Shown: positions 7,863 through 15,786 of the stretch, one piece after another
Layout of the letters: each line of letters starts with the position of its first letter
Numbering within the stretch: position 1 is the stretch's first letter
From: CAZXCK01 sp964639225
Lineage (GTDB): Bacteria; Chloroflexota; Anaerolineae; Aggregatilineales; Phototrophicaceae
Length of the DNA stretch: 63,442 bases
Assembly: GCA_964639225.1 (NCBI GenBank)
Contig: CAZXCK010000011.1
Coordinates: 1-63,442 of the forward strand
Reading direction: 5' to 3'
Notes under the pieces: generated by a model
What the model saw: the letters and a program-made list of their open reading frames with translations, nothing else
Databases searched by the model: none
What the model was told of the DNA's origin: nothing
Translations under genes and position numbers: made by a program

Positions 7863-9224
7863 TTATTCGAACAGGCTGTTGTAAGCCTGAAGTTCGGCAG
7901 TGCCGCGTGTGGCGGCAGTCTGCAACGCTTCCAGGGGATCCTGCCCACCGTCAACAATCGACTGGAACGCCTCGATCAGGAAGCCGCGCACCTGGGCCGA
8001 CGGGCCGAGGATGGCACCAGCAGTTGCCGCGTTGACCTCAGACTCGCGTAATTGATCAATGGCGACAGCAAAGAACGGATTCTCATCGAACCAGCCATCG
8101 GCTTCGAGCTGTTCCAGCGCCGACACCCGGTTCGGGAAGTAACCGCTGCCCTGGTGCCAGCGGATGTTGTTCTCGGTGTTGGTCAGGAAAAACACAAAGT
8201 CCCGCGCCGCTTCGATCTCCGCGTCGGAATGCCCAGCAGAAAGCCACACGCTGGCGCCGCCGACGGTGACGCCGTTGGTGGCGTCCTCGTTGGGGATGAA
8301 CAACCGCCCAACGCCCAGATCAATGCCAAAACGCTCGCTGAGCGAGATGAAGTTGGTCAGGCCGGCGGTGCTGTTGATGGTCATCGCTGTGCGGCGGGTG
8401 ATGAACAACCCGGCCTCACCGGTATAGTTGGAGGGCGACCCGGTATACGAGTAGAAGCCGCGATCCGCCATTTCTTTCCACCAGTTGGCGACCAGCAGCA
8501 TCTCATCGCTGTCGTAAAACACCTCGCTGGCGCGGGCGGTGCGCCCGTTTTCGTTGTCAGCAATCAGCACGTTCTGCATCGAAACCCACTGCTCCGGGAA
8601 CCAGGCCACCATCGGCCAGTTGGCGCAGCTTTGCAGATCGGGCAGCGCAGCGCTCAGGGCCTCGCACACTTCCAGCACTTCGGCGAAGGTACGCGGCGGG
8701 CTGTCGGGGTCCAGGCCCGCTTCCTCGAACATACCCCGGTTATAGTACAACACCGGATTCGACGAATTCCAGGGAATGCCCCAGATGTCATCGCCGACAT
8801 TATAGTAATCGCGCACCTGCGGCAGGAAATCGTCCAGCGAGGCGAGCTGTTCCGGCGTCGCCACATCGCTGATCGGGATAAACATCTGCGAATCCGCCGC
8901 AATCTGCGTCAGCCCCTCCTCTACCTGGATGACATGCGGTGCCAGTCCCTGCTCGGCGGCGGCCAGCGCGTTGTTAAACACCTCGACATAATCCGTGCTG
9001 GTGGACCGGCTGCGCACCACCACGTTCGGATTCTCCGCCATGAAATCGTCGATAATGCTCTGGATCACGGCGATACGGACATCGGTGATGTCCTCTTCGT
9101 TGTCCACCTCACCAAAGATATGCACAAACGTGATCTCAATCGGGGCATCCTGGGCCGCGACCGGGAGCACCAGCACAATCCCCGCGAGGAGCATCACCAT
9201 CATCAGACTCAGTTGTTTTTTCAA
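7863..9224 (-). CDS. Extracellular sugar-binding protein of ABC transporter (UgpB/MalE-like)
   Basis: 453 residues with a Sec signal peptide (MKKQLSLMMVMLLAGIVLVL followed by a PVAAQ-type cleavage region). The mature part is a family-1 extracellular solute-binding protein, with WGIPWNSSNPVLYYNRGMF in the hinge and substrate region and a C-terminal GAILGPSAQVR segment. It resembles UgpB-type proteins. There is no lipobox cysteine, unusual for a binding protein if the cell has a single membrane. Start is TTG at 9224 with AAGGAG at 9232-9237. First gene of the operon binding protein - permease - permease - debranching enzyme; no ATPase is encoded in it. Confidence 0.9.
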   Translation of the reverse strand: MKKQLSLMMVMLLAGIVLVLPVAAQDAPIEITFVHIFGEVDNEEDITDVRIAVIQSIIDDFMAENPNVVVRSRSTSTDYVEVFNNALAAAEQGLAPHVIQVEEGLTQIAADSQMFIPISDVATPEQLASLDDFLPQVRDYYNVGDDIWGIPWNSSNPVLYYNRGMFEEAGLDPDSPPRTFAEVLEVCEALSAALPDLQSCANWPMVAWFPEQWVSMQNVLIADNENGRTARASEVFYDSDEMLLVANWWKEMADRGFYSYTGSPSNYTGEAGLFITRRTAMTINSTAGLTNFISLSERFGIDLGVGRLFIPNEDATNGVTVGGASVWLSAGHSDAEIEAARDFVFFLTNTENNIRWHQGSGYFPNRVSALEQLEADGWFDENPFFAVAIDQLRESEVNAATAGAILGPSAQVRGFLIEAFQSIVDGGQDPLEALQTAATRGTAELQAYNSLFE

Positions 9225-9534
9225 TTCTTATCTCCTTATGGAAAACGTCCCGTATACCAACGTCTACCATGAATAACCCGCTACCAGCCCAGAGGTTAGC
9301 ACGGAAAGCATCACTTGAAAACGAATTGGTATGACCGCTGCGTTTAAGTCCTTGTTAAGTTGTGGCCAGCAGCGCGTTAACACGCCGACCACCACATGGG
9401 ACCGCGCTAAGTATTGGTTTAACCGACACTGAGTAACTGATACACAACGACGGGTTACTGTCGTATGATTAGAATGGTGTACTACTTTACCTGTACGCGT
9501 GTCTATCGATATAATTGTAGTGGAGTAACAAACA
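9225..9534. other. 310-bp divergent intergenic region
   Basis: It lies between the leftward sugar-binding protein gene and the rightward secreted-repeat gene, so it must hold both promoters. The rightward one has a consensus -10 at 9510-9515. I could not place a convincing leftward promoter. No open frame with a ribosome site and no RNA gene was seen. Confidence 0.6.
9486..9515 (+). promoter_or_regulatory. Promoter of the secreted-repeat gene
   Basis: TATAAT at 9510-9515 is a perfect -10. TTTACC at 9486-9491 with 18-bp spacing is only a weak -35. The start codon follows 19 bp after the -10, with GGAG at 9522-9525 as ribosome site, so the leader would be very short. Confidence 0.5.
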
Positions 9535-10611
9535 ATGAAACGCAATCTGGTAAGTTTGTTGTTAGTTCTTTTGATGCTGGTCGTGGGCGCTGTCTCCGCT
9601 GACGAACACGACTCTGCCACCGTCAACCTGGGCGGTAATGACGAGCTGGGCAGCTTCCTGGTCGGTCCGGATGGCATGACGCTTTACATGTTTGCCAATG
9701 ACGAACCAGGGGTTAGCAACTGCGCCGGTCAGTGCCTGGAAAACTGGCCACCTCTGACCGTCGAAGAGGGCGAGCTGCCCACGCTGGCCGACGGCATCTC
9801 CGGCAGGCTGGGTGTTGTTACCCTGGATGACGGCACGCGCGTTGTGACCTACAACGGCATGCCGCTTTACTACTGGATCAACGACATCGAACCCGGCGAC
9901 GCCACCGGCCATCTGGTAGGTGATGTCTGGTTCGTGGTGCCCATGCCAACCGTCGGGCTGGCTGGCAACGACGAACTGGGTGACTTCCTGGTTGGCCCGG
10001 ACGGCATGACGCTTTACACTTTCGCCAATGACGAGCCGGGCGTGAGCAACTGCACCGGCGGCTGCCTGGAAAACTGGCCGGCGCTGACTGTCGATGACGC
10101 GATGGCGCTCGACGTGCAGCCGGGTCTGGTTGGTGAGTTCGATGTCATCGAGCGTGAAGATGACGGTAGCATGCAGGTCACACTGAACGGCATGCCGCTT
10201 TACTACTGGATCAACGACATCGAACCCGGCGATGCCACCGGCCATCTGGTAGGTGACGTGTGGTTCGTGGCCACTGTGCCAACGCTGGCCGTCGCTGAGA
10301 ACGAAGAACTGGGTGAAATCCTCGTGGGCGGGGACGGCATGACGCTGTATACTTTCGCCAACGACGAAGCTGGCGTCAGCAACTGTGTCGATGGCTGTGC
10401 CGTCAACTGGCCGCCGCTGACCGTCGCCAGCGACGAGCAGATCATGGTGATGGACGATGTATCCGGCGAGCTGGGCACCATCGAGCGCGAGGACGGCAGC
10501 CTGCAGGTCACTTACGACGGTATGCCGCTGTACTTCTGGGTGCGCGACGTGATCCCCGGTGATACGACCGGCCATGAGTTCAACGAGGTATGGTTCGTCG
10601 CCCAGCCATAA
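9535..10611 (+). CDS. Secreted protein with three COG4315/Lipoprotein_15-type repeats
   Basis: 358 residues: a signal peptide (about residues 1-22, ending VSA) and three repeats of roughly 111 residues. Each repeat carries the hallmark G-MTLY-FANDE-GVSNC---C--NWPPLTV, with a Cys pair likely to form a disulfide, and ends with MPLYYWINDIEPGDATGH or a close variant. This is the 'secreted repeat of unknown function' family. Members are often periplasmic or surface proteins associated with redox or stress settings, but no reaction is established. There is no lipobox Cys, so the product is probably released or wall-associated. Repeats 1 and 2 are nearly identical at the DNA level over 85 bp, which points to recent duplication or conversion. 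A hairpin without T-run follows. Confidence 0.85.
   Translation: MKRNLVSLLLVLLMLVVGAVSADEHDSATVNLGGNDELGSFLVGPDGMTLYMFANDEPGVSNCAGQCLENWPPLTVEEGELPTLADGISGRLGVVTLDDGTRVVTYNGMPLYYWINDIEPGDATGHLVGDVWFVVPMPTVGLAGNDELGDFLVGPDGMTLYTFANDEPGVSNCTGGCLENWPALTVDDAMALDVQPGLVGEFDVIEREDDGSMQVTLNGMPLYYWINDIEPGDATGHLVGDVWFVATVPTLAVAENEELGEILVGGDGMTLYTFANDEAGVSNCVDGCAVNWPPLTVASDEQIMVMDDVSGELGTIEREDGSLQVTYDGMPLYFWVRDVIPGDTTGHEFNEVWFVAQP
9853..9937 (+). repeat. 85-bp direct repeat, copy 1 (in secreted-repeat gene)
   Basis: Matches 10186-10270 with three mismatches, all at third codon positions. The copies are 333 bp apart, exactly 111 codons, the protein repeat length. Confidence 0.9.
10186..10270 (+). repeat. 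85-bp direct repeat, copy 2 (in secreted-repeat gene)
   Basis: Second copy of the repeat at 9853-9937. The third protein repeat has diverged at the corresponding place. Confidence 0.9.
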
Positions 10612-10638
10612 GCCTTAAATAATCTGGCTTTCCCGGTT

Positions 10639-10665
10639 CCGGCCCTGGAGATTTCCCAGGGCCGG
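10639..10665 (+). terminator. Stem-loop after the secreted-repeat gene
   Basis: CCGGCCCTGG (10639-10648) pairs perfectly with 10656-10665 around a 7-nt loop, 27 bp after the stop codon. No T-run follows, so termination would be weak or factor-assisted. Confidence 0.5.
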
Positions 10666-10768
10666 GATCACCCCCCGGCCTATACAAAACCGGGATTTGC
10701 GCTTAAATTACCATTTATCCGAACGGATAAAATGCCAACCGCGCCACGCGCGATCCGAGAAAACAAAA

Positions 10769-11209
10769 ATGCTGACATTCGATTACCTGACCCGTGCCTT
10801 CAGCACCTGGTTCGCGGGTTTTTTCCCGCTCGCAGAAATTTACGTGGCGGTTCCGGCGGCGCTGGCCATTGGCATGGACAGCGCCTCGGTGATTTTCTGG
10901 GCGGTTTTGGGTAACTATACACCGGTGTTGCTCATCCACTACGGCTACGAACAGCTCTCCCGGTCACGGCGCATCGCCGCCTGGCTGGACAGGCTTTATT
11001 CCGAGAAACTCAAAAGCCGCATCCAGCGCTATGAAATCGGTTTTGTGCTGCTGATGACCCCCTGGACCGGCGTCTGGGTGATGACCGTCACTGCGAAAAT
11101 TCTGCGCATGCGGCCCGCGCGTTTCCTGGTGGCGTCGTTCGTCAGTGTGCTGGTTTATGCTGTTTTGCTGGTATTCCTCATCAACTCCGGTGTTGATCTG
11201 TTCAGATAA
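10769..11209 (+). CDS. Small membrane protein, 'small multidrug export' family (COG2426-like)
   Basis: 146 residues with about four hydrophobic segments. Motifs typical of the COG2426/PF06695 family are visible: an early FPLAEIYVAVPAAL segment with a conserved acidic residue in a membrane stretch, and a later FVLLMTPWTGVWVMT helix. The name 'small multidrug export' is historical and the transport activity is unproven. ATG at 10769 has GAGA upstream; an upstream extension in the same frame lacks family similarity. The gene is followed by lepA on the same strand, but lepA has its own extended -10 promoter. Confidence 0.7.
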   Translation: MLTFDYLTRAFSTWFAGFFPLAEIYVAVPAALAIGMDSASVIFWAVLGNYTPVLLIHYGYEQLSRSRRIAAWLDRLYSEKLKSRIQRYEIGFVLLMTPWTGVWVMTVTAKILRMRPARFLVASFVSVLVYAVLLVFLINSGVDLFR

Positions 11210-11238
11210 GTTTCACCCGGCACTTTTGGCCGGAATAC

Positions 11239-11247
11239 TGGTATAAT
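11239..11247 (+). promoter_or_regulatory. Extended -10 promoter of lepA
   Basis: TG-G-TATAAT at 11239-11247 is a full extended -10 element; no good -35 lies upstream. It is 48 bp before the lepA start. Confidence 0.55.
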
Positions 11248-11295
11248 GCCGCTGCAATGTATAGTAATTCCTGGTAGAACGGCCCAGATCAACGC

Positions 11296-13095
11296 ATGAA
11301 ACGCGAACACATCCGCAACTTCTCGATTATCGCCCACGTCGATCATGGCAAGAGTACGCTTGCTGATCGGCTGTTACAACTCACCAGCACGGTGAGCGAA
11401 CGCGAAATGCAGGAACAGCTTCTGGATGGCATGGACCTGGAACGCGAGCGCGGCGTTACCATCAAGGCGTCCGCTGTGCGTATGCTGTACACTCTCGACG
11501 GCGAGGAATACCTGATTAATCTCATCGACACGCCCGGCCACGTTGATTTTACCTACGAGGTAAGCCGTGCCATGCAGGCCTGTGAAGGCGCTGTCCTGGT
11601 AGTGGATGCCAGCCAGGGCATCGAAGCGCAAACGCTGTCGAACCTGTACCTGGCATTGGAGCAGGACCTGGAGATCGTGCCGGTCATCAACAAGATTGAC
11701 CTGCCTGCCGCCCGCCCGGACGACATCGCACAGGAGATCGAGGACCTGCTGGGCACACCTGCCGAGGATATGCTCCGTATTTCGGCCAAAAGCGGAATCA
11801 ATGTCGAGGCCATCCTCGAAGCCGTCGTGCGCAAGATGCCGCCACCCAGAGGCGATCTGGACGCCCCACTGCGCGCACTCATCTTCGACTCGCACTACGA
11901 TTCGTACAAAGGCGTGATCGCCTACGTGCGCGTCGTCGATGGCGTCGTCAACGCCCGCGACCAGCTACGCATGATGATGACCGGCGCGCGCTTCGAACCT
12001 ATTGAGCTGGGCGTTTTCTCACCCAACATGAAGCCTGTGTCGTCGCTCAGCGCCGGCGAGGTGGGTTATATCGCCACTGGCCTTAAGACGGTCCACGAGT
12101 GTCGTGTCGGCGATACGATCACCCTGGCCAACGGCGGCGCGCCGACCGCCCTGCCCGGCTACAAACAGGTCAAGCCGATGGTATTCGCCGGCATCTACCC
12201 CACCAATAACGACGACTACGAGGAACTGCGCGACGCGCTGGAAAAGCTGCATCTCAACGACGCCTCGCTGGTTTACGAACCGGAGAACTCTCAGGCGCTG
12301 AACTTCGGCTTTCGCGTGGGTTTCCTGGGCCTGTTTCACATGGATATCATCCAGGAGCGCCTGGAACGCGAATATGACCTCGACATTCTGGCGACGGCGC
12401 CCAGTGTGGCGTATCGCGTCATCAAGCGCGATGGCGAGGTGATCGAAGTCGACAGCCCGGCGCAGCTACCCGATGAGAGCACCTTCGACGAAATCCGCGA
12501 GCCGTGGATGGACGTGCAGATTTACACGCCACAGGATTTTATCGGCCCGATTATGGACCTGGTCATCAAAAAGCGCGGCGAATACGTTACCACTGAATAT
12601 CTGGACGCCAAGCGCGTTATCCTGCATTATGAGGTGCCACTCTCGGAACTGATTGTCGATTTTTACGACAAGCTCAAAAGCGTGACGCGCGGTTATGCCA
12701 GCCTGGATTATTCGTTCAAGGAATATCGCGCCGGCGATCTGGTCAAGATGGATGTGCTGGTCAACACTGAGCCGGTCGACGCGCTGGCGATGATCGTCCA
12801 CCGCGAACATGCCTATCACAAGGGCCAGCGACTGGTGAGCAAGCTCAAAGAGCTGATCCCCCGGCAGATGTTCGTCATTCCCATTCAGGCGGCGGTGGGC
12901 AAAAAGGTACTGTCCCGCGCCAACGTCAGCGCGCTGCGCAAGGACGTGCTGGCCAAATGTTACGGCGGCGACATCACCCGCAAGAAGAAACTGCTTGAGA
13001 AACAGAAAAAAGGCAAGAAGCGCATGAAGATGATCGGCCAGGTCGAGGTGCCGCAGGAAGCGTTTATGTCCCTGCTCAAACTCGATGATGAGTAG
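11296..13095 (+). CDS. lepA: Elongation factor 4 (LepA), ribosomal back-translocase GTPase
   Basis: 599 residues, the usual LepA length. G1 is AHVDHGKSTLADRLLQ, followed by the LepA/TypA switch region LDGMDLERERGVTIKASAV, DTPGHVDFTYEVSRAMQACE (G3) and NKIDLPAARPDD (G4). The LepA-specific C-terminal domain (LSRANVSALRKDVLAKCYGGD, then a Lys-rich GDITRKKKLLEKQKKGKKR) distinguishes it from TypA/BipA. It acts on stalled ribosomes in translation. The gene is monocistronic, preceded by an extended -10 promoter and followed by a strong bidirectional terminator. Confidence 0.97.
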   Translation: MKREHIRNFSIIAHVDHGKSTLADRLLQLTSTVSEREMQEQLLDGMDLERERGVTIKASAVRMLYTLDGEEYLINLIDTPGHVDFTYEVSRAMQACEGAVLVVDASQGIEAQTLSNLYLALEQDLEIVPVINKIDLPAARPDDIAQEIEDLLGTPAEDMLRISAKSGINVEAILEAVVRKMPPPRGDLDAPLRALIFDSHYDSYKGVIAYVRVVDGVVNARDQLRMMMTGARFEPIELGVFSPNMKPVSSLSAGEVGYIATGLKTVHECRVGDTITLANGGAPTALPGYKQVKPMVFAGIYPTNNDDYEELRDALEKLHLNDASLVYEPENSQALNFGFRVGFLGLFHMDIIQERLEREYDLDILATAPSVAYRVIKRDGEVIEVDSPAQLPDESTFDEIREPWMDVQIYTPQDFIGPIMDLVIKKRGEYVTTEYLDAKRVILHYEVPLSELIVDFYDKLKSVTRGYASLDYSFKEYRAGDLVKMDVLVNTEPVDALAMIVHREHAYHKGQRLVSKLKELIPRQMFVIPIQAAVGKKVLSRANVSALRKDVLAKCYGGDITRKKKLLEKQKKGKKRMKMIGQVEVPQEAFMSLLKLDDE

Positions 13096-13115
13096 CCACC
13101 TGCGCCAGAAATAAA

Positions 13116-13148
13116 AAACGGCCCGCCGGGTGAACTGGCGGGCCGTTT
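13116..13148. terminator. Bidirectional terminator between lepA and the PyrE-like gene
   Basis: AAACGGCCCGCC (13116-13127) pairs perfectly with 13137-13148 around a 9-nt loop. A-run on one side and TTT on the other fit termination of both converging genes. Confidence 0.85.
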
Positions 13149-13156
13149 GTGTTAAC

Positions 13157-13708
13157 TCAGCCGGTGTGCGCAATCCACGCGGCGACGGCCTGCGCCTGCC
13201 CCACCGGCAGCCTGCCATCCGCCGCCATTTCGTGGGCCAGCGTGCCCAGGTCGAGCAGTGTGTGGACTGTTATATGCGGCAGCGGGGACGGGCGCACACC
13301 GATCACAGCGATCACTGTGTCGATGTCCAGGCCAACCCGCCGCGCCCGCTCAATGAGCGCCTGTGCGTCGGCGTCCGGCCAGACGTTGGTCAGCAGCAGC
13401 GCCGGATGCCCCACGTCATATGCTCCCACCAGATCATGCACGCCGGGACCGTCGCTGCCCCGACTGTATACCAGTGGAATATCAGCGCGCAGGCTCGCCG
13501 CCACGCCCAGTGGAAGCGCCGCCGCTGTACATACCAACCGGTCGGGCTGCTGCTGGCGGGCAATATCAGCGGCACTGGCGGCGATGGACGCCAGCACATC
13601 AGGATAGGCAGGCAGCATCTCCAGGCTGAGTTTAACCGGGGCGGCTTCCTCGCCAAACACACCGAACTGTAGCAGCCCGGCTGCCAGCAGATCGTCGGCC
13701 CAGTTCAT
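13157..13708 (-). CDS. PyrE-like (orotate phosphoribosyltransferase fold) protein lacking the PRPP motif
   Basis: 183 residues from ATG at 13708. The order of elements follows orotate phosphoribosyltransferase: LLAAGLLQFGVFGEEAAPVK at the N-terminus (where PyrE has LLELGALKFGEFTLKSG-like residues), a syP-like segment (AYPDVLASIA), an ALPLGVAASLRADIPLVYSR stretch and a final ALLLTNVWPDADAQ. In PyrE the last is the acidic PRPP-binding loop (LIEDVVTTG type). Here both acidic residues and the Thr-Gly are gone, and the catalytic-loop lysine region is not recognisable. Phosphoribosyl transfer is therefore unlikely. The start overlaps the stop of the PyrF-like gene (TGATG), so the two are coupled. 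Function unknown; a binding or regulatory role is possible. Confidence 0.65.
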   Translation of the reverse strand: MNWADDLLAAGLLQFGVFGEEAAPVKLSLEMLPAYPDVLASIAASAADIARQQQPDRLVCTAAALPLGVAASLRADIPLVYSRGSDGPGVHDLVGAYDVGHPALLLTNVWPDADAQALIERARRVGLDIDTVIAVIGVRPSPLPHITVHTLLDLGTLAHEMAADGRLPVGQAQAVAAWIAHTG

Positions 13709-14325
13709 CAGCCGGTACTCCGCATTTTGTCCACCAGTTCGCGGGTTTGCTCGGCGAAATCCGGCGTGGATACAGCATACAGCACTTCTGCATCCGCCAG
13801 TTGGATTTCGATCACCTGGCCGTCGCTGCCAATCGTCGTGAACAGCCCGGCTTCCAGCCAGTAGATGCCGCCGTTGTCTGGCGCATCCAGCCATGACGGT
13901 TCGCCACGCGCCACCACAAAGGCGCTGCGGTCGCGGCGGGTGATGTAATGATCGAGATACTGCACGTTGTCCAGCGTCACAGCATCGACACCGAAGGCGT
14001 TTTCGTCCATCAGTTGCACATAAGCCGGGCTGGCAAACGGCCCGTGCAGAATAGTCACCGCGTCGCCACGCGCATAAGCGACCGTGCGCTCCAGCGCGAT
14101 GGCGCCCGCCGCGCCAATCCCCATATAGGCGGCGAAATCGAAGACGTAAGCGCAAACCACATCCCGCGTCGCCTGAATGATGGCTTTGCCGAACGGAAAA
14201 AACGGATCATCGTACTTCTGGATGACACCCGGCATCCGCGAGACATACGGTGCCAGCATCAGCGCCACCCGGCTCTGTCGCGACTGCTGAATACTTTCCA
14301 GCTTGCTGATAAAATCAACCTGCAT
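13708..14325 (-). CDS. PyrF-like (type 2 OMP decarboxylase fold) protein without catalytic residues
   Basis: 205 residues from ATG at 14325, overlapping the end of cinA by 11 bp. The frame tracks type 2 OMP decarboxylase segment by segment: FISKLESIQQ start, FGKAIIQATRDVVCAYVFDF (enzyme: AII-AT-D-VCAYKPN), GAAGAIALERTVAYA, and FGVDAVTLDNVQYLDHYI (enzyme: ADAVTVNPYLG). The catalytic D-K-D-K tetrad motif expected as DAKRGD reads TILHGPFAS, the CAYKP lysine is Val, and the early LDP aspartate is Ala. All catalytic positions I can align are therefore lost. It is followed by a similarly degenerate PyrE-like gene. Real decarboxylase activity is very unlikely; a paired ligand-binding role is a guess. 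Confidence 0.65.
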   Translation of the reverse strand: MQVDFISKLESIQQSRQSRVALMLAPYVSRMPGVIQKYDDPFFPFGKAIIQATRDVVCAYVFDFAAYMGIGAAGAIALERTVAYARGDAVTILHGPFASPAYVQLMDENAFGVDAVTLDNVQYLDHYITRRDRSAFVVARGEPSWLDAPDNGGIYWLEAGLFTTIGSDGQVIEIQLADAEVLYAVSTPDFAEQTRELVDKMRSTG

Positions 14326-15553
14326 GGGTAAACTCCCGGAGCATACGCCAGGCCATCGACAGCGACCAGGTGGTACCCCACACACGGGCCACATCGGAGC
14401 GCCCGCCGAAACCGTAAGCACGATCCTGTATCTGCTGCGGCCCGTTGACGACGATCACCGTGCCCTCGGCAGCATCCGAGTCTTCATCCAGTTCGGGGTT
14501 GCTGAGAATCACAATCGCCACCTGCGCGCCGGTCTGCTGCCGGACGCGCTCGGCCAGCTGGCGCCCCAGCTCACGCAGCGACAAACCGGACTGTGCACCA
14601 TAGGCCAGCCGAGCCGATTCGGGGTCGTCGTATATCGTCGTTGACGCCAGTATCGCCTCGCCGCCAGGAACCGCACGCAGCGCCGGCGTCAGTGCGTCGC
14701 CAATGCCAGCCTGTAAAACCGCCATCTGGCCGCCGGTCGTCGCCAGCAGATCGACCAGCTTTTCTTCCAACCGATCGGCGTCAGCGCCAAATATGAAGCG
14801 TCCGGCGCGTTCCATCACCAGCGCTTCGGCGGTGGCGATCATGGCGTCGGCCTCGATTTCGCTGGTGGCTTTTGCCGTGATGCGAACGTCGATCTGGCCA
14901 CTGTGCGCCGCCAGGCCAACTGTCGGGTTGCTGGCGGATAGCAGATCAGCGCCCAGAATTTCGTCCAGGGCGCTCTCGCCGATGCCAGCGGTTTTGAGCG
15001 TGCGCGCCTTAATAATACCAACCCGGTAACGCTGGCTAAGATAAGGCAGGACGCGCTCTGTCATCAGATACTTCATCTCACGCGGGACGCCCGGCAGGCT
15101 GATGACAGCGCCCTCACCCTGCTCGACGACAAAGCACGGCGCGGTACCCACCGGGTTCTCGACCGGAATCGCGCCGTGGGGCAGATAGGCCTGCCGCCGG
15201 TTGTTCTCTGTCATTTTGACGTTGAAGCCAGCAAAACGCTGGCTGATCTGATCCAGCAGGTTCTGATGAAAAACCAGCTCGCGCCCGGTGGCCCTGGCAA
15301 CCGCCTGCCGCGTCATGTCGTCAACCGTCGGCCCCAGACCGCCACAGGTAATGACCACCTGCGCCCGCGAAAGCGCGATCCGTATGGCCTCGGCGATACG
15401 GGCTTCGTTGTCACCCACCGATGTCATAAAGTACAGGTTAATGCCCAGGTCTCGCAGCGCGCGCGCGATAAATACGGAGTTGGTGTCGGTGAGTTCGCCG
15501 AGCAGAATTTCGGTGCCAATACTGATGACTTCTGCGTTGACGTTTGCTGACAT
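14315..15553 (-). CDS. cinA: CinA-family protein: intact MoCF-like domain, degenerate C-terminal NMN-amidase-type domain
   Basis: 412 residues. The N-terminal ~250 residues are the CinA/COG1058 domain, with AEVISIGTEILLGELTDTNS, the glycine loop GGLGPTVDDMTRQAVA, and NPVGTAPCF with LPGVPREMKYLM. This domain hydrolyses ADP-ribose in characterised CinA proteins. The C-terminal ~150 residues align with the PncC/CinA nicotinamide-nucleotide amidase, but the ESCTGG nucleophile motif reads QAGIGD and the SGIAGP loop reads SNPELD, so amidase activity should be absent. Start ATG 15553 is divergent from the ABC ATPase gene. It overlaps the next gene by 11 bp, so it leads an operon with the PyrF-like and PyrE-like genes. 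Confidence 0.88.
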   Translation of the reverse strand: MSANVNAEVISIGTEILLGELTDTNSVFIARALRDLGINLYFMTSVGDNEARIAEAIRIALSRAQVVITCGGLGPTVDDMTRQAVARATGRELVFHQNLLDQISQRFAGFNVKMTENNRRQAYLPHGAIPVENPVGTAPCFVVEQGEGAVISLPGVPREMKYLMTERVLPYLSQRYRVGIIKARTLKTAGIGESALDEILGADLLSASNPTVGLAAHSGQIDVRITAKATSEIEADAMIATAEALVMERAGRFIFGADADRLEEKLVDLLATTGGQMAVLQAGIGDALTPALRAVPGGEAILASTTIYDDPESARLAYGAQSGLSLRELGRQLAERVRQQTGAQVAIVILSNPELDEDSDAAEGTVIVVNGPQQIQDRAYGFGGRSDVARVWGTTWSLSMAWRMLREFTHAG

Positions 15554-15639
15554 GGCGCGTGTAATCCTTTTTTGGTATGATAGTTGAGGTTAGGGTTTCA
15601 AAACAAACCCCATCAATTCCCCGCAAATCCATTTTTTCT

Positions 15640-15668
15640 TTGGCAAAATCAAAAACTTGGACTATAAT
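15640..15668 (+). promoter_or_regulatory. Near-consensus sigma70-type promoter of the ABC ATPase gene
   Basis: TTGGCA (15640-15645), a 17-bp spacer and a perfect TATAAT (15663-15668). Transcription would start near 15675 and give a leader of about 110 nt. I see no recognisable riboswitch in that leader. Confidence 0.75.
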
Positions 15669-15786
15669 CCAGATCAAAGGGTTGGCTTACTGTGAAACGC
15701 AAATATTTTGTGCAGTTTAGCCAAATAGTTGAAGGTCTTAAGCCCTTTTCAAAAAGGTCGCCCTAGCAAAATGGAGGATTAGTCCA

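Noticed and set aside
13709..14155. N-terminal extension of the PyrE-like frame
   Set aside because: The open frame continues upstream into the PyrF-like gene but in a different reading frame, with Arg/Cys-rich nonsense; the TGATG junction gives the true start at 13708.
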